64,000 bases of DNA from Lacrimispora sp. BS-2 (GCF_040207125.1 NZ_CP157940.1:2108001-2172000); one strand, 5' to 3'; shown: positions 35,743-45,128, numbered from the stretch's first letter. The notes: generated from the letters alone by a model not told the origin. A program made the numbers and translations.

Positions 35743-35997
35743 TTGAAAGAAAAACAATGGGTCTATTGCCCTATCTGCAACAACAAAACACGAATGCAAA
35801 TTAGGGAAGATACGGTTCTTAAAAACTTCCCCTTGTTTTGCCCCAAGTGCAAGCATGAGATTGTGATTGATGTGTGGCAGTTTAATATCAAGATTGTCAA
35901 TGAGCAAGACGCAGAGCCGACAACCATGAGAAATCATATTTGTTCTGGGAAACATGAGCTTAAAACAAACATTTTGCCTGATAAACTTTTATTATGA
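35743..35997 (+). CDS. cysteine-rich KTR-domain protein
   Basis: About 84 residues. Two CxxC pairs (CPICNNKTRMQI, CPKCKHEIVI) and the NKTR motif identify the small KTR family carried by Tn916-like conjugative elements, often after tet(M). TTG 35743 follows GAGGGTG with good spacing; GTG 35734 lies within that site. The last 25 residues (MRNHICSGKHELKTNILPDK) are longer than usual and may come from adjoining DNA. Role unknown, possibly zinc-binding. Confidence 0.7.
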   Translation: MKEKQWVYCPICNNKTRMQIREDTVLKNFPLFCPKCKHEIVIDVWQFNIKIVNEQDAEPTTMRNHICSGKHELKTNILPDKLLL

Positions 35998-36460
35998 CAA
36001 TCATTTTTATGATTGAGCAATAAACAGCAGCACCGGAAAACCAAAACACATCGCTAATGACGGAGTATCGATGTTGTATAAACATGTGGCACAGAATACA
36101 CTTTAACATGTAGAGCATGACCAATAAGAAACTATAAAAAATTTTAATTAGGACCGAATTTACAGTGAGGTAACCATTATGTTTGCAGACAGGTTTTAAA
36201 ATACTATTAGCAGGGACTTTATGAAGATGATGCTTCACAAAGCCTCTGCACAATTTTATTTTTCACTTATGGTCAATGCCCATTTTTCGAGAAATGCACT
36301 TAAAAAGTCTTCCTGCTTCCCCTGGCAATTTTTCAGTGGTATCATATTTTTTGATGGAAGTTTCCAATTATAGAAAACTGTTTACACTTCCAAACAACCT
36401 ACGATACCAAGAAGCCTATTAATGTACTCCACTTAGAAGCATTGGCTTTACGCTTATTTA
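35998..36460. other. non-coding, apparently degraded DNA
   Basis: AT-rich, with stops in every frame and no repeat or RNA that I recognise. It is probably the scar of the mobile element that carried feo and KTR. Confidence 0.4.
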
Positions 36461-36658
36461 TTACTGTGTTTGATTGATCTGCTGGCTGTTCATAGCATTT
36501 AAGAAAACATTCTGCCAATGCATTGGTTGAATAGTTCCATTTAGTGCTTTTTTTACCATTTTTTCTCCTGGTATGTCATACATCAGGTTTCCCTGATTTA
36601 CTGTTGCTACCACACTGCCCGCAGCAGAGCTTCTAACATTTGAACCACCAGAATTGTG
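36461..36658 (-). pseudogene. bacterial SH3-domain fragment
   Basis: The minus frame reads SGGSNVRSSAAGSVVATVNQ then GNLMYDIPGEK and GTIQPMHWQNVFLNAMNSQQ, then stop. The NVRSS..G.VVAT.NQG pattern is that of SH3b domains in cell-wall proteins. The start is lost and the middle deviates from the family. Confidence 0.5.
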
Positions 36659-36747
36659 TGAATCTCAAAAACAATTTTTTCCATACTAAATTTAAGAAAA
36701 CTTCCGAAGACCTTGGAGCTCCTCCAGAAACTTATAGGTTCAGATAT

Positions 36748-36933
36748 CTAAAGCTGTAAAGCCGGCAGGTAGAATGTGCCTTGATAATCACGCTCCAGTG
36801 TAACGGTATACCAGTAATCGTATGGCGCATCTTCCATAACGTACCCTTGCCCTCCTTTAAAATGGCAAAAAAATAAAAGATAGATTTTCATAACTGAAAA
36901 CGTACCTTTCTTTATTTGCCCTTGATTTACCAA
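36748..36933 (-). pseudogene. unidentified short frame, likely remnant
   Basis: 61 codons. The C-terminal half (GYVMEDAPYDYWYTVTLERD) looks protein-like, but the first 20 residues do not. It precedes the SH3-like remnant on the same strand and may have belonged to the same lost gene. Confidence 0.3.
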
Positions 36934-36960
36934 GTATCTTGTCCCTATAAGTTATAATTT

Positions 36961-36988
36961 AAGCCGCAAGCTTTCATGCCTGCGGCTT
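36961..36988 (-). terminator. hairpin after tRNA-Ala
   Basis: AAGCCGCA (36961-36968) pairs with TGCGGCTT (36981-36988), about 10 bp past the tRNA 3' end on the minus strand. Confidence 0.55.
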
Positions 36989-36998
36989 ATTGTTTAAA

Positions 36999-37071
<73 letters not shown>

Positions 37072-37167
37072 ATGTCCGATATTATAGCAAAGCATTAAAA
37101 AAATTGCAACACCATATTGCATTTATTTTTTAAAATGTTATAATAATTCAAGAACATTTGAATATAG

Positions 37168-37280
37168 TTGTCTTCAGGGCAGGGTGAAATTCCCGACCGG
37201 CGGTAAAGTCCGCGAGCGCAAATTGTGCAGAATTGGTGTAATTCCAATACCGACAGTATAGTCTGGATGAAAGAAGATGT
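37168..37280 (+). promoter_or_regulatory. FMN riboswitch (RFN element)
   Basis: The conserved blocks are present in order: TCTTCAGGGCAGGGTGAAAT, CCCGACCGGCGGTAAAGTCC, GCGAGCGC, and CCGACAGTATAGTCTGGATG with AAAGAAGA. It lies upstream of a terminator and ribU, so FMN should switch the transporter gene off. Confidence 0.95.
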
Positions 37281-37312
37281 GTTAAATAGTGATAATACAC
37301 CTGTTTATTTTT

Positions 37313-37351
37313 AACACCTGAAAGGCATACTTTCAGGTGTTACTTATTTTT
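37313..37351 (+). terminator. riboswitch-controlled terminator
   Basis: AACACCTGAAAG (37313-37324) pairs exactly with CTTTCAGGTGTT (37330-37341), then ACTTATTTTT. GTGTTAAATA (37280-37289) can pair with TATTTTTAACAC, which overlaps the left arm, and would be the anti-terminator. Confidence 0.85.
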
Positions 37352-37365
37352 CAGGAGGCTTTAAC

Positions 37366-38034
37366 ATGAATATGACAAAACAAACAAGTAAACTCACCCT
37401 CATGGCCATGCTTTGTGCGCTGGCCTTTGTAGCCGTTGTGGCAATCCGGATCCCTCTGATCCCCATGCTGCCTTTCCTGGAGTATGAGCCCAAAGATGTT
37501 ATTATCATTACCGGCGGCTTCTTATTCGGGCCAATGTCATCTGCACTGATCTCCGTTATCGTATCATTTGTGGAGATGTTTACCATCAGCAGCACCGGAA
37601 TCATCGGACTGATCATGAACGTTCTTTCTACGGTCGCATTTGTCTGTCCGGCAGCTTACTTCTATAAGAAGCACCATTCCCTTTTGGGTGCATTCCTTGG
37701 CATGGTGGCAGGTACCTTACTCATGACCCTGGTCATGGTTTTGTGGAACTACCTTATTACCCCAATTTACATGGGATATCCAAGGGATGCCGTGGTAAAG
37801 CTTCTACTCCCTGCATTCGTCCCCTTTAACCTTTTAAAGGGAGGAATCAACACGGCCCTGACTCTTCTTATCTATAAACCATTAGTCAACACGTTGAGAA
37901 AATCCAATCTCATGATTCCGACTTCAACGGATGCACCAAAAAAGCAGTCGTTCAATCTTGGCATGACCCTTGCTGCAGGGATCATCTTAATAACCTGTAT
38001 TTTGGCCGTCCTGGTTATGAAGGGAATTATCTAA
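37366..38034 (+). CDS. ribU: RibU, riboflavin ECF transporter substrate-binding protein
   Basis: A 222-residue membrane protein with about six helices. It has the RibU-like features LEYEPKDVIIITGGFLFGPM and WNYLITPIYMG. It binds riboflavin and works with a shared ECF energising module encoded elsewhere. The FMN riboswitch directly upstream supports the substrate. AGGAGG precedes the ATG. A C-terminal extra helix (GMTLAAGIILITCILAVLVM) is present. Confidence 0.93.
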   Translation: MNMTKQTSKLTLMAMLCALAFVAVVAIRIPLIPMLPFLEYEPKDVIIITGGFLFGPMSSALISVIVSFVEMFTISSTGIIGLIMNVLSTVAFVCPAAYFYKKHHSLLGAFLGMVAGTLLMTLVMVLWNYLITPIYMGYPRDAVVKLLLPAFVPFNLLKGGINTALTLLIYKPLVNTLRKSNLMIPTSTDAPKKQSFNLGMTLAAGIILITCILAVLVMKGII

Positions 38035-38040
38035 GTCAAG

Positions 38041-38245
38041 CGGATATTCGCAATCCGTTTCGCCACTTGCTCACAGCGTGCCCCGCTTCACCGGGCATAA
38101 CCGAATAGCAGCTATTGCTGCTTGTCAGGTGGAGTTCTTGTTTCTTGTCGCAAAGCGGCAAGATGATGACACTCCACCTGACACAAGCAAGTCCCCACCT
38201 ACTACTTAATGATTTTCATATTTGAAGTGGGGGACTTACTTGATT
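38041..38245. repeat. multi-hairpin non-coding element (cloverleaf-like)
   Basis: TAACCGAAT (about 38097) pairs with ATTCGGTTA (about 38239) around three hairpins: AGCAGC/GCTGCT; GTCAGGTGGAGT/ACTCCACCTGAC (12 bp); and AAGTCCCCAC/GTGGGGGACTT. Before it lies GCGGAT/ATCCG with GTGAGCAAGTG on the minus strand, a string shared with the elements at 42.4 and 50.0 kb. No protein. Confidence 0.6.
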
Positions 38246-38686
38246 CGGTTAAAAACACGGAAAAGAAGGAGGGCTTCCCGTAAGGCACTCCCACAATAAT
38301 AAAATATTTGTACAGCACACGGCATAGTCAGTTTGACTATGCCGTTTTGCCGTTTATTTCTTTCATGTCCGGCAATTCAATCACACCCACACACTTGTAA
38401 TGGATTCCCACCTGCTGTACCCGCCCTCCCGAACATCCACAAGGTTAAAAAACGGGCTAAAAACGAAAAATTTCCACGCTTGCGGAAAGATATGGTATAA
38501 TAGGGACAAAATGAAAACCGAAACATGGAAAGGTGCATTACAGCTATGAATGCGGCCTTGACAATACAGGAGAAGTGAAAGAATTTGCGGATAGCAACTT
38601 TGAAATGGTAAAAAGCAAACATTAAGTAATAAAAATTAAAGACGCTAAAATTTAATGTATACTTCAAAATATGAGGTGAAGAAATC
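38246..38686. other. non-coding region with a terminator-like hairpin and a short frame
   Basis: It contains a perfect hairpin ACGGCATAGTCA/TGACTATGCCGT (38319-38330 with 38334-38345) before TTTTG. A TATAAT follows near 38498. A 30-codon frame begins at GTG 38533 (VHYSYECGLDNTGEVKEFAD) and ends at 38625; it may be a gene remnant. Nothing else recognised. Confidence 0.45.
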
Positions 38687-39487
38687 GTGACAAACAAAAA
38701 AATCATAGTACAATTTACGGTACTGACATTTTCCATAGCCTATCTTGTGTCAGGTGCTTTAATTGCCCTTGGGCAATTCGGATATTCGGTTCACAATTGG
38801 GTTTACTCCTTACAACAATTTGTAATGAATATTCCTTTTGCAATCTATATTTTGTCGCCCGCTATTGCTTCATATATCGTTCTGAAGAAAAATAATAAAA
38901 TAACAGATTTTAAGGAATGGTTGAAAACTGTTTTTTACGCCAAAAATAACATCTCTCTCTATTTGTTCGTTGCCGCAGGGCTTGCACTGTATTTTTTGAT
39001 ACATATTGCAGTTTCAGGCCCCACGGAAATGGTACTTCCATTTTATACGTTCTTCCTTTCCCTGCCTGGTAATCTTATTATCGGTGGCTTGGAGGAAGCT
39101 GGCTGGATGTACATATTACAGCCTGAGCTTGACAAAAAATATGGCTTTGTTTTGTCTTCTGTTTTTGTTGGAAGCATTTGGATTTTATGGCATATCCCTC
39201 TCTTCTTCATTCCGGGGACAAATCACGGAGAGGGACTCATTAACTTTTGGATGTTTGCAGTTCAACTCATGGCGTTTCGGTTTTTCAATGGGGCAATCTA
39301 CAAAATATCCGGAAAAGGCGGTGTGTTTATGTGCGTATTATTCCACACCATGTTCAATGCGGCATCTCCCATCTTTGGCACCATGACTATGACTTGGGCG
39401 GGAACAATTGCCGCAAACGCTATGATTGTTCTTATTTCAATTGTAACCGTTATGATATACGACAAAAAGAGTAGACGAATCGTATAA
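38687..39487 (+). CDS. CPBP-family intramembrane metalloprotease
   Basis: A 266-residue protein with about 8 membrane helices. The CPBP/Abi motifs are present: EEAGW (about 147), WHIPLFF (about 176) and LFHTMFNA (about 229), holding the Glu-Glu and His residues of the active site. GTG start after GAGGTGAAG. Members process peptides or confer self-immunity to bacteriocins; the substrate here is unknown. It ends 5 bp before the truncated fucI-like gene, so it sits at an insertion or deletion junction. Confidence 0.85.
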   Translation: MTNKKIIVQFTVLTFSIAYLVSGALIALGQFGYSVHNWVYSLQQFVMNIPFAIYILSPAIASYIVLKKNNKITDFKEWLKTVFYAKNNISLYLFVAAGLALYFLIHIAVSGPTEMVLPFYTFFLSLPGNLIIGGLEEAGWMYILQPELDKKYGFVLSSVFVGSIWILWHIPLFFIPGTNHGEGLINFWMFAVQLMAFRFFNGAIYKISGKGGVFMCVLFHTMFNAASPIFGTMTMTWAGTIAANAMIVLISIVTVMIYDKKSRRIV

Positions 39488-39491
39488 ACAT

Positions 39492-39791
39492 TTAGAGTAC
39501 CTCTTGGGAACCTCCGTTACGCGCAAGAAGGGTTTCTGAAATCTCAGGGCCGAAGTTCCCTAAATAAACTACCAGTGCATCGCAGCCGGCTTTCTTCACA
39601 TCTTCCAAAGCCTGAACCATATGGATTTCACTTTCTACAATGCATACAGGACATTCGTAAATATTTGTGGCATCATACTTTGCACGATATGCCTCCACCA
39701 GAGCTTTTCTTCTGTTCACTGATAAGGATTCCGGGAAACAGTCCCTGCTTACCGCTACGATTCCTACTTTTATTTCCGGGATATTATTCAT
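39492..39791 (-). pseudogene. L-fucose isomerase-like protein, truncated after about 90 codons
   Basis: The N-terminus (MNNIPEIKVGIVAVSRDCFP, LVVYLGNFGPEISETLLA) matches the start of L-fucose/arabinose isomerase-like proteins of about 470 residues. After LLAR the sequence becomes NGGSQEVL and stops. The remaining 80 percent, with the catalytic domain, is missing and replaced by the CPBP segment. It is the last gene of the xylB operon. Confidence 0.8.
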
Positions 39792-39866
39792 TCTATCACT
39801 CCTCCTGTTATTGTCCAGGCATTTTCATTCGGGCTATATGCCTGTAATTTTATTGTTAAGCATTTG

Positions 39867-40493
39867 TCAAATAGACGGATTTTCTCCTGAAATGCCAATA
39901 TAAGCCTGTTTTGGAAGTCCGCCCTCTTTATGTCCAATAAGCCATTTATTCCTTGCAAACAACAGTCTGTCTTCCTCATTCACCGCTTCCCCGGCAGGCT
40001 CCAGTTCCGTATTGGTATCCTTTGGCAGGATCACCACACATCGGAAGCCCCCCTCCTCTACATGGCATGGCGCATAATGAAGGGTCGTTGCATAAACCTC
40101 GATCACGGTCCCTGCCGGAACCAGGAATGCTTCCATTTTACTCGAATCGTATGTATAATCCGGGGTAATGTCCTGCTGCCTTCCTAAAATCAGGACCAGA
40201 TCCGTCACAGCAATATTAATCTCTGAATTTCTGTGGTATTCCACTGCGTTCAGCTTCTTATTGTGGCCGTTGCAGTAGCCTACCTGAATGGACAGCTGAC
40301 CGTACAGCTTCTTTTCCATTTCCCTACAAACTGTCAGCTCCTCTAATTCCGCTACGGAAGGGACATAAATCACCTCCTCCGGAAGAGGCGTCTCCTTCAT
40401 TTTTTCCAACAGTTCCCCTGCATCATATCCTGTAACCACTTTCCCATATGTGCCAAATGCAGGATCTGTCACTGGTTTCATTGATAATCCCAT
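39867..40493 (-). CDS. DUF4867 protein (cupin-like), sugar operon
   Basis: A 208-residue protein. The conserved start [20 protein letters not shown] and the central cupin-like segment [20 protein letters not shown] with TLHYAPCHV match DUF4867, a family common in Lachnospiraceae sugar operons. GAGAGG precedes the ATG. It lies between talC and fucI-like remnants. It may be a sugar mutarotase or isomerase-like enzyme; this is not established. Confidence 0.75.
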   Translation of the reverse strand: MGLSMKPVTDPAFGTYGKVVTGYDAGELLEKMKETPLPEEVIYVPSVAELEELTVCREMEKKLYGQLSIQVGYCNGHNKKLNAVEYHRNSEINIAVTDLVLILGRQQDITPDYTYDSSKMEAFLVPAGTVIEVYATTLHYAPCHVEEGGFRCVVILPKDTNTELEPAGEAVNEEDRLLFARNKWLIGHKEGGLPKQAYIGISGENPSI

Positions 40494-40511
40494 AGTTTTA
40501 CCTCTCCTTTT

Positions 40512-40770
40512 TTATTCTCCAAACACAGCCAGATAGTCCTTTTTAAATTTTTCAATTCCCTGGTCTGTAAGAGGGTGCTGGTCATCTGAACCAGCACCTT
40601 ATACGGCACCGTTGCAATATCTGCCCCTGCTATTGCACAGTCGATCACCTGGTTAAAATCACGCCCTTCCTTTGCAATCAGGGAAGGATTTGTAGTAACC
40701 CCGCAGATAATTCCCATTTCATTGGCCATTCTGATTTCTTCTACATTTGCCGTATCAATAAAAAACGCAT
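40512..40770 (-). pseudogene. transaldolase/fructose-6-phosphate aldolase (TalC/MipB-like), internally deleted
   Basis: The N-terminus reads [18 protein letters not shown] and [20 protein letters not shown]. It then jumps straight to [20 protein letters not shown], which is normally about 130 residues further on. The Schiff-base Lys region is lost. Frameshifts occur at the very start and after QMT; the true ending [15 protein letters not shown] is in another frame. It lies between xylB and DUF4867. Confidence 0.85.
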
Positions 40771-40803
40771 ATCTTCACCTTCCTGTTTTTCCTTTGTGAT
40801 TAT

Positions 40804-42327
40804 TTACAAAGCTGCAAGCTTCTTATAGCTGCCCTTTAAATCCTCATACAGTTCCTTATATAACTGATGGTATTTCTTATAAAGACCGGCCTGTTTTTCC
40901 TCTGGTCCCGTAGACTTATCCTGGGAGATCAGAGCGTCACAGGCAGCTTCCGCGCTCTCAAAGATTTTGCACCCCACTCCGGCTAAAATAGCGGCTCCAA
41001 GGGCCGGTCCTTCTGTCTGGGCCACGGTTTTTACATGGCAGTCATACATATCCGCCAGCATCTGGCGCCATACCTGGCTCTTTCCGCCGCCGCCGCATGC
41101 CATCATCTCTCCTACCCTGATTCCCATTTCATTAAGGATATCGTTGCAGTCGCTGAGGGAATAAGAAACTCCTTCCATTACGGCCCGCAGCATATGTTTT
41201 CTCGTATGGATGGCAGAAAGTCCAAAAAACACGCCCCTGCAGTCCGGGTCCAGATGAGGAGTTCTTTCCCCCATCAAATACGGAAGATAAATAAGCTTAT
41301 CACTTCCTGCTTCCACCTGATTCACATCCCGGTTGATGAGATCGTAAAGATCAATTCCCTGTCTGTTTGCTTCTTCCACATAATCCTGGCAGAAATTATC
41401 CTTAAACCATTTTAAGGACAGCCCAGCCCCCTGGGTCACTCCCATGACATGCCATGCTCCCGGAACCGCACAGCAGCAGGTATGGACTCTTCCTTTCGGG
41501 TCAATGGTAACCTGGCTGCTGTGAGCAAACACAACCCCAGAAGTCCCTATGGTGGTAAAGGCCATTCCATCCTTCACAACTCCTGTTCCGACTGCAGCCG
41601 CTGCATTGTCTCCAGCGCCTCCCACGACCTTTGTTCCCACAGAAAGCCCGGTTCTCTCAGCGATCTCAGGAAGCAGGCTTCCCGTCACCTCACAGGATTC
41701 AAACACTTCCCCCAAAAGCTTTGGATCAATATCCAGCTTATTTAAAACCTCCTCAGACCAGCACCTGCCGGGCACATCCAAAAGCTGCATTCCGCTGGCA
41801 TCGGAAACCTCAGTGGCAAAGACTCCGGTTAATACGTAACGGATATAATCCTTAGGAAGAAGGATGTGCCTGCACCTTCCGTAATTCTCCGGCTCATTCT
41901 TCCTTACCCATAAAATCTTAGCCGCCGTCCAGCCCGTAAGAGGCGGATTGGCAGTGATTTCGATCCAGCGCTCTTTTGGCATAAGGGTAAGCATGTCTTC
42001 CACTTCGGATGCGGTCCTCTGGTCACACCAGATAATAGAGGGACGTATCACCTCATTCTTTTTATCAAGCATCACAAGTCCGTGCATCTGACCTGAAATA
42101 CCGATTCCTTTTACATCTTCTTTTAAAACCCCTGACTTTGTTATAACTTGGGAAAGGGTATCAAGAACCGCCTCTCTCCAGTCTTCCGGCTTCTGCTCTG
42201 CCCAGCCGTTCTTAGGCTGATAAAGGGGATATTCCCTGGAAGCGGAAGCAATCACACCGCCCTTTTCATCAAACAGGACGGTTTTTGTTGCCGATGTCCC
42301 CACATCAATTCCAATCAGATAATTCAT
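40804..42327 (-). CDS. xylB: xylulokinase
   Basis: A 507-residue FGGY kinase. The N-terminal ATPase phosphate-1 motif is GIDVGTSATKTVLFDE. The substrate segment is GISGQMHGLVMLD, and the second domain has TIGTSGVVFAHS and GGGGKSQVWRQMLADM. It phosphorylates D-xylulose to xylulose-5-phosphate. It heads an operon with talC, DUF4867 and fucI-like genes, two of which are broken, so the pathway was probably wider than xylose alone. The length is normal. Confidence 0.92.
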   Translation of the reverse strand: MNYLIGIDVGTSATKTVLFDEKGGVIASASREYPLYQPKNGWAEQKPEDWREAVLDTLSQVITKSGVLKEDVKGIGISGQMHGLVMLDKKNEVIRPSIIWCDQRTASEVEDMLTLMPKERWIEITANPPLTGWTAAKILWVRKNEPENYGRCRHILLPKDYIRYVLTGVFATEVSDASGMQLLDVPGRCWSEEVLNKLDIDPKLLGEVFESCEVTGSLLPEIAERTGLSVGTKVVGGAGDNAAAAVGTGVVKDGMAFTTIGTSGVVFAHSSQVTIDPKGRVHTCCCAVPGAWHVMGVTQGAGLSLKWFKDNFCQDYVEEANRQGIDLYDLINRDVNQVEAGSDKLIYLPYLMGERTPHLDPDCRGVFFGLSAIHTRKHMLRAVMEGVSYSLSDCNDILNEMGIRVGEMMACGGGGKSQVWRQMLADMYDCHVKTVAQTEGPALGAAILAGVGCKIFESAEAACDALISQDKSTGPEEKQAGLYKKYHQLYKELYEDLKGSYKKLAAL

Positions 42328-42427
42328 CCTGATACCTCCTCGAAAGATCTCTTATTCTGATTATAATATACATGCCTGAAAAAAGCGTGCGCTTATTTGT
42401 CCAAGTAATAGCACTTTCTTGCACTCT

Positions 42428-42511
42428 TGCAATGAGCAGTGCGAAATAGGCCGAATGTCCGTGAGCAAGTGAAACCGCAGGTTTCGCGAGCTGCACTGCG
42501 GACTTATGGCC
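42428..42511. repeat. REP-like hairpin element, short form
   Basis: TGCAATGAGCAGTGCGAAA is shared with the element at 50023. GCAGTG pairs with CACTGC around 42500. Inside are GGCC-GAAT-GTCC and a hairpin GAAACC-GCA-GGTTTC. It lies between xylB and the acetyltransferase gene. Confidence 0.65.
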
Positions 42512-42607
42512 CAATTAACCCAACAGCCATATATACCGTTGCCTGCCGCAAATCATTTGATCACATAGACATTTAAACATAGACAAGGTATAATTGAAGA
42601 AAAAAGA

Positions 42608-42626
42608 GGCTGTCTGCCCGACAGCC
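42608..42626 (+). other. small hairpin in acetyltransferase leader
   Basis: GGCTGTC (42608-42614) pairs with GACAGCC (42620-42626), just upstream of AAGGAGG. Function unclear. Confidence 0.35.
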
Positions 42627-42648
42627 CCCCGTTACCAAGGAGGTTTAC

Positions 42649-43269
42649 ATGGATTTAAAAGAAAAAATGAGAAGCGGAAAGCTTTATGACTGTGTTGATG
42701 ATGCCCTGATCGCAGAGCAGACCAGCTGTCTGGAAATCCTATATGACTTCAACCAGACCCGCCCGTCCGAAGGCGAAAAGCGGCAGAAAATCTTAAAAAA
42801 TCTTTTTGCTGAGATCGGAAAAAACTGCTACATCGAACCCCCGCTCCACGCCAACTGGGGATGTCACATTCATATGGGCAATGACGTATATGTAAACTTT
42901 AATTTAACTCTGGTGGATGACGCCGATATCTACATAGGAAATCACGTCATGTTCGGCCCTAACGTGGTGGTGGACACGGCCGCTCATCCCATCCGCCCCG
43001 ATATCCGTAAAAGGCAGATTCAGTTTAACGTGCCCATTACCATTGAAGACAACGTATGGGTCGGAGCCGGGACCATCATCCTCCCAGGCGTCCGGATCGG
43101 TGAAAACAGCGTAATCGGAGCCGGAAGCGTTGTGACCAGAGATATCCCTGCCAACGTAGTCGCCTATGGAAGCCCATGCAGAGTCATAAGGGAAATCGGC
43201 GAGCGGGATATGAAATACTATTTCAGGGACTGGGAAATTGATCCAGAAATAATTGATCCGGAAATATAA
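42649..43269 (+). CDS. sugar O-acetyltransferase (maltose/galactoside acetyltransferase family)
   Basis: A 206-residue protein. A helical Maa-type N-terminus (LKEKMRSGKLYDCVDDALI) is followed by hexapeptide left-handed beta-helix repeats (IEDNVWVGAGTIILPGVRIG, NSVIGAGSVVTRDIPANVVA) with the catalytic His in DTAAHPI. It transfers acetyl from acetyl-CoA to sugars for detoxification or modification. The C-terminal tail is slightly extended (DPEIIDPEI). AAGGAGG precedes the ATG. Confidence 0.9.
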   Translation: MDLKEKMRSGKLYDCVDDALIAEQTSCLEILYDFNQTRPSEGEKRQKILKNLFAEIGKNCYIEPPLHANWGCHIHMGNDVYVNFNLTLVDDADIYIGNHVMFGPNVVVDTAAHPIRPDIRKRQIQFNVPITIEDNVWVGAGTIILPGVRIGENSVIGAGSVVTRDIPANVVAYGSPCRVIREIGERDMKYYFRDWEIDPEIIDPEI

Positions 43270-43277
43270 GCTCACAC

Positions 43278-45128
43278 CTATGCCTTCCTGCTTTCAAAGT
43301 AAACGAACTGATCAATGGCATCTAAAATATCGCTAAAATCTTCCCGGGGAGCCAGATCAATGTATTGTTTCAGCAGCTCCCCTTCCTGCTTTTTATATGG
43401 CCCGTAAAAAATATCATACAGGTTATGTCCCCGCATATAAATCTTAAATTCCTCCATATGAGCCTTTAAATCTTCGGGAGATTCCATATCCTTCCCAACC
43501 ATCTCCACAAACTGCTTCCCGCTCTTTAACCGGTAAAGGTATTCCTTCCATTTGCCAAACAGTGTCCGGTAGAATGCATCTTCATTTTCCACCACTCCAA
43601 GCTTTGCCATGATTTTTGGATTGAGGAAATAATTTTCAAAGGAATAGTACTTTAGTATAAGTACATTTCTTCTGGTCACCTTTGGAAGCTTGTCGACCTC
43701 CTCCAGACTGCGGTCATCATAATACCGGCAAAGCTGGCCTGCCAGTTCCTCAGGGTTCTTTCCGTCCCCATCCCGGATCATCAGGAACTGATCCCTTAAA
43801 TACACCTGGTTCATGTACTTTAAATTGGCATACGTCTTTATATTGGTACAGCTATTGGTGGTAATAATGGAGATTCTTGATAAATTCCCCTCCTTATCAT
43901 AAATTTCCGAATAATACTTTTCCAACAGCAGGGGCAGGCGGCTTTTATCCTGTTTGCCCTCCACAATGAACACAAAGCTGACCCCCAAAAGATCGTTGGC
44001 TCCATAACCCAGATCATCGAGAATTGCATCAATATCGGTTCTGACCCTGACAAAGGAATAGCCGTCCCGGTCAAGCACCACCTGCCTGATCTGGCGTCTG
44101 GTGAAATTAAACAGCATTCCAGGAGAATGAGTGGTGAAAATCACTTGATTCTTCTTCGATAACCGGTAAAGGATCTCACTGGATATTTTCTGAAGCTGTG
44201 GGTGAAGGAAAATCTCAGGGTCTTCCACAATGACAATGCTGGGAATCCGCTTTTCATCCTCTGTGTAGGTCTCCAAAAGAGACAGCATATAAAGGCTTTT
44301 CATGCCATTGCTCAAGTTATTTATGGGGCTTAGCTTTCCCCTTTCCACATGATAGGTCTCAGCTGTTACTTTAAACAATTCACAGGGATTGCAGTTTAAG
44401 GAAAAACGGATTTCCTCATAGCCGCCGTTTTTTCTGTAATTGTCATTGACCTTTTCGGCAAAACTATTTAAGTTTAACTGATACATCTTATATTCCAGCA
44501 GCTTTACCGTCTCATAAATCTGCAGCTCCTCCGGCTTCTTTTGGTTGATCAGTCCGATGCATTTAAAGCACTGGTTACATTCCCTGGCGCCGTCAAACAT
44601 GCACACATGGGTCCTTAGCTTTGACAGCTGGTCATCCTCCTGAAAAAGCAGCAGATCATTCTGAAACTGGTTTAAATCCCGTTCTGAGTCAATGTAATAG
44701 AGCCTGGGGAAGATATCCCTGATATAACGGTTATTCTTCCGGTATCCATCCTTAAACCTGACCACCCCATTCCAGTTGATCTGATAAGTAAAGGTCAGAC
44801 TTCCCTCCTTGTACGAAGGTAGCTTTGTTTCAAAATCATGGAGCCATGCATCAAACCGCTTATACTGGCTCACCACCCCTCCCCTGTGAAAGGAAGCCAG
44901 ATCCTCCGGTGTAATGGCCAGGGTCATGGTGATCTCTATATTCTGCTTCTTTTCGTTAAAATCCTCTTCCGTAACCTCATAGGCGCCTGCAGCTGCCCGT
45001 ATGGCATCTAAGACACCTGTTTTTCCCGTATTGTTCTTCCCCACCAGTATCAGGGCATTTTCCACATTCTGAATTTCCATATCCTGTATGGATTTAAAAT
45101 TTTTAATATGTACGGATGTTATCTGCAT
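43278..45128 (-). CDS. stand-alone OLD-family ATPase/Toprim nuclease with Cys cluster
   Basis: About 616 residues. ABC-type ATPase: Walker A LVGKNNTGKT (about 29), signature-like LSNGMKSLYML, Walker B SIVIVEDPEIFLHPQ, His switch TTHSPG. A Toprim domain follows (FVFIVEGKQDKSRLPLLLEK, MIRDGDGKN). An insert with CMFDGARECNQCFKC (about 178-192) could bind zinc or Fe-S. AAAGGAG precedes ATG 45128; ATG 45179 lacks a site. OLD nucleases act in DNA processing and phage defence (GajA is one). No gajB or other defence partner is adjacent. Confidence 0.82.
   Translation of the reverse strand: MQITSVHIKNFKSIQDMEIQNVENALILVGKNNTGKTGVLDAIRAAAGAYEVTEEDFNEKKQNIEITMTLAITPEDLASFHRGGVVSQYKRFDAWLHDFETKLPSYKEGSLTFTYQINWNGVVRFKDGYRKNNRYIRDIFPRLYYIDSERDLNQFQNDLLLFQEDDQLSKLRTHVCMFDGARECNQCFKCIGLINQKKPEELQIYETVKLLEYKMYQLNLNSFAEKVNDNYRKNGGYEEIRFSLNCNPCELFKVTAETYHVERGKLSPINNLSNGMKSLYMLSLLETYTEDEKRIPSIVIVEDPEIFLHPQLQKISSEILYRLSKKNQVIFTTHSPGMLFNFTRRQIRQVVLDRDGYSFVRVRTDIDAILDDLGYGANDLLGVSFVFIVEGKQDKSRLPLLLEKYYSEIYDKEGNLSRISIITTNSCTNIKTYANLKYMNQVYLRDQFLMIRDGDGKNPEELAGQLCRYYDDRSLEEVDKLPKVTRRNVLILKYYSFENYFLNPKIMAKLGVVENEDAFYRTLFGKWKEYLYRLKSGKQFVEMVGKDMESPEDLKAHMEEFKIYMRGHNLYDIFYGPYKKQEGELLKQYIDLAPREDFSDILDAIDQFVYFESRKA

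Noticed and set aside
38377..38736. 119-codon minus frame before the CPBP gene
   Set aside because: It overlaps the CPBP start and promoter region, has no ribosome binding site and no protein-like composition.
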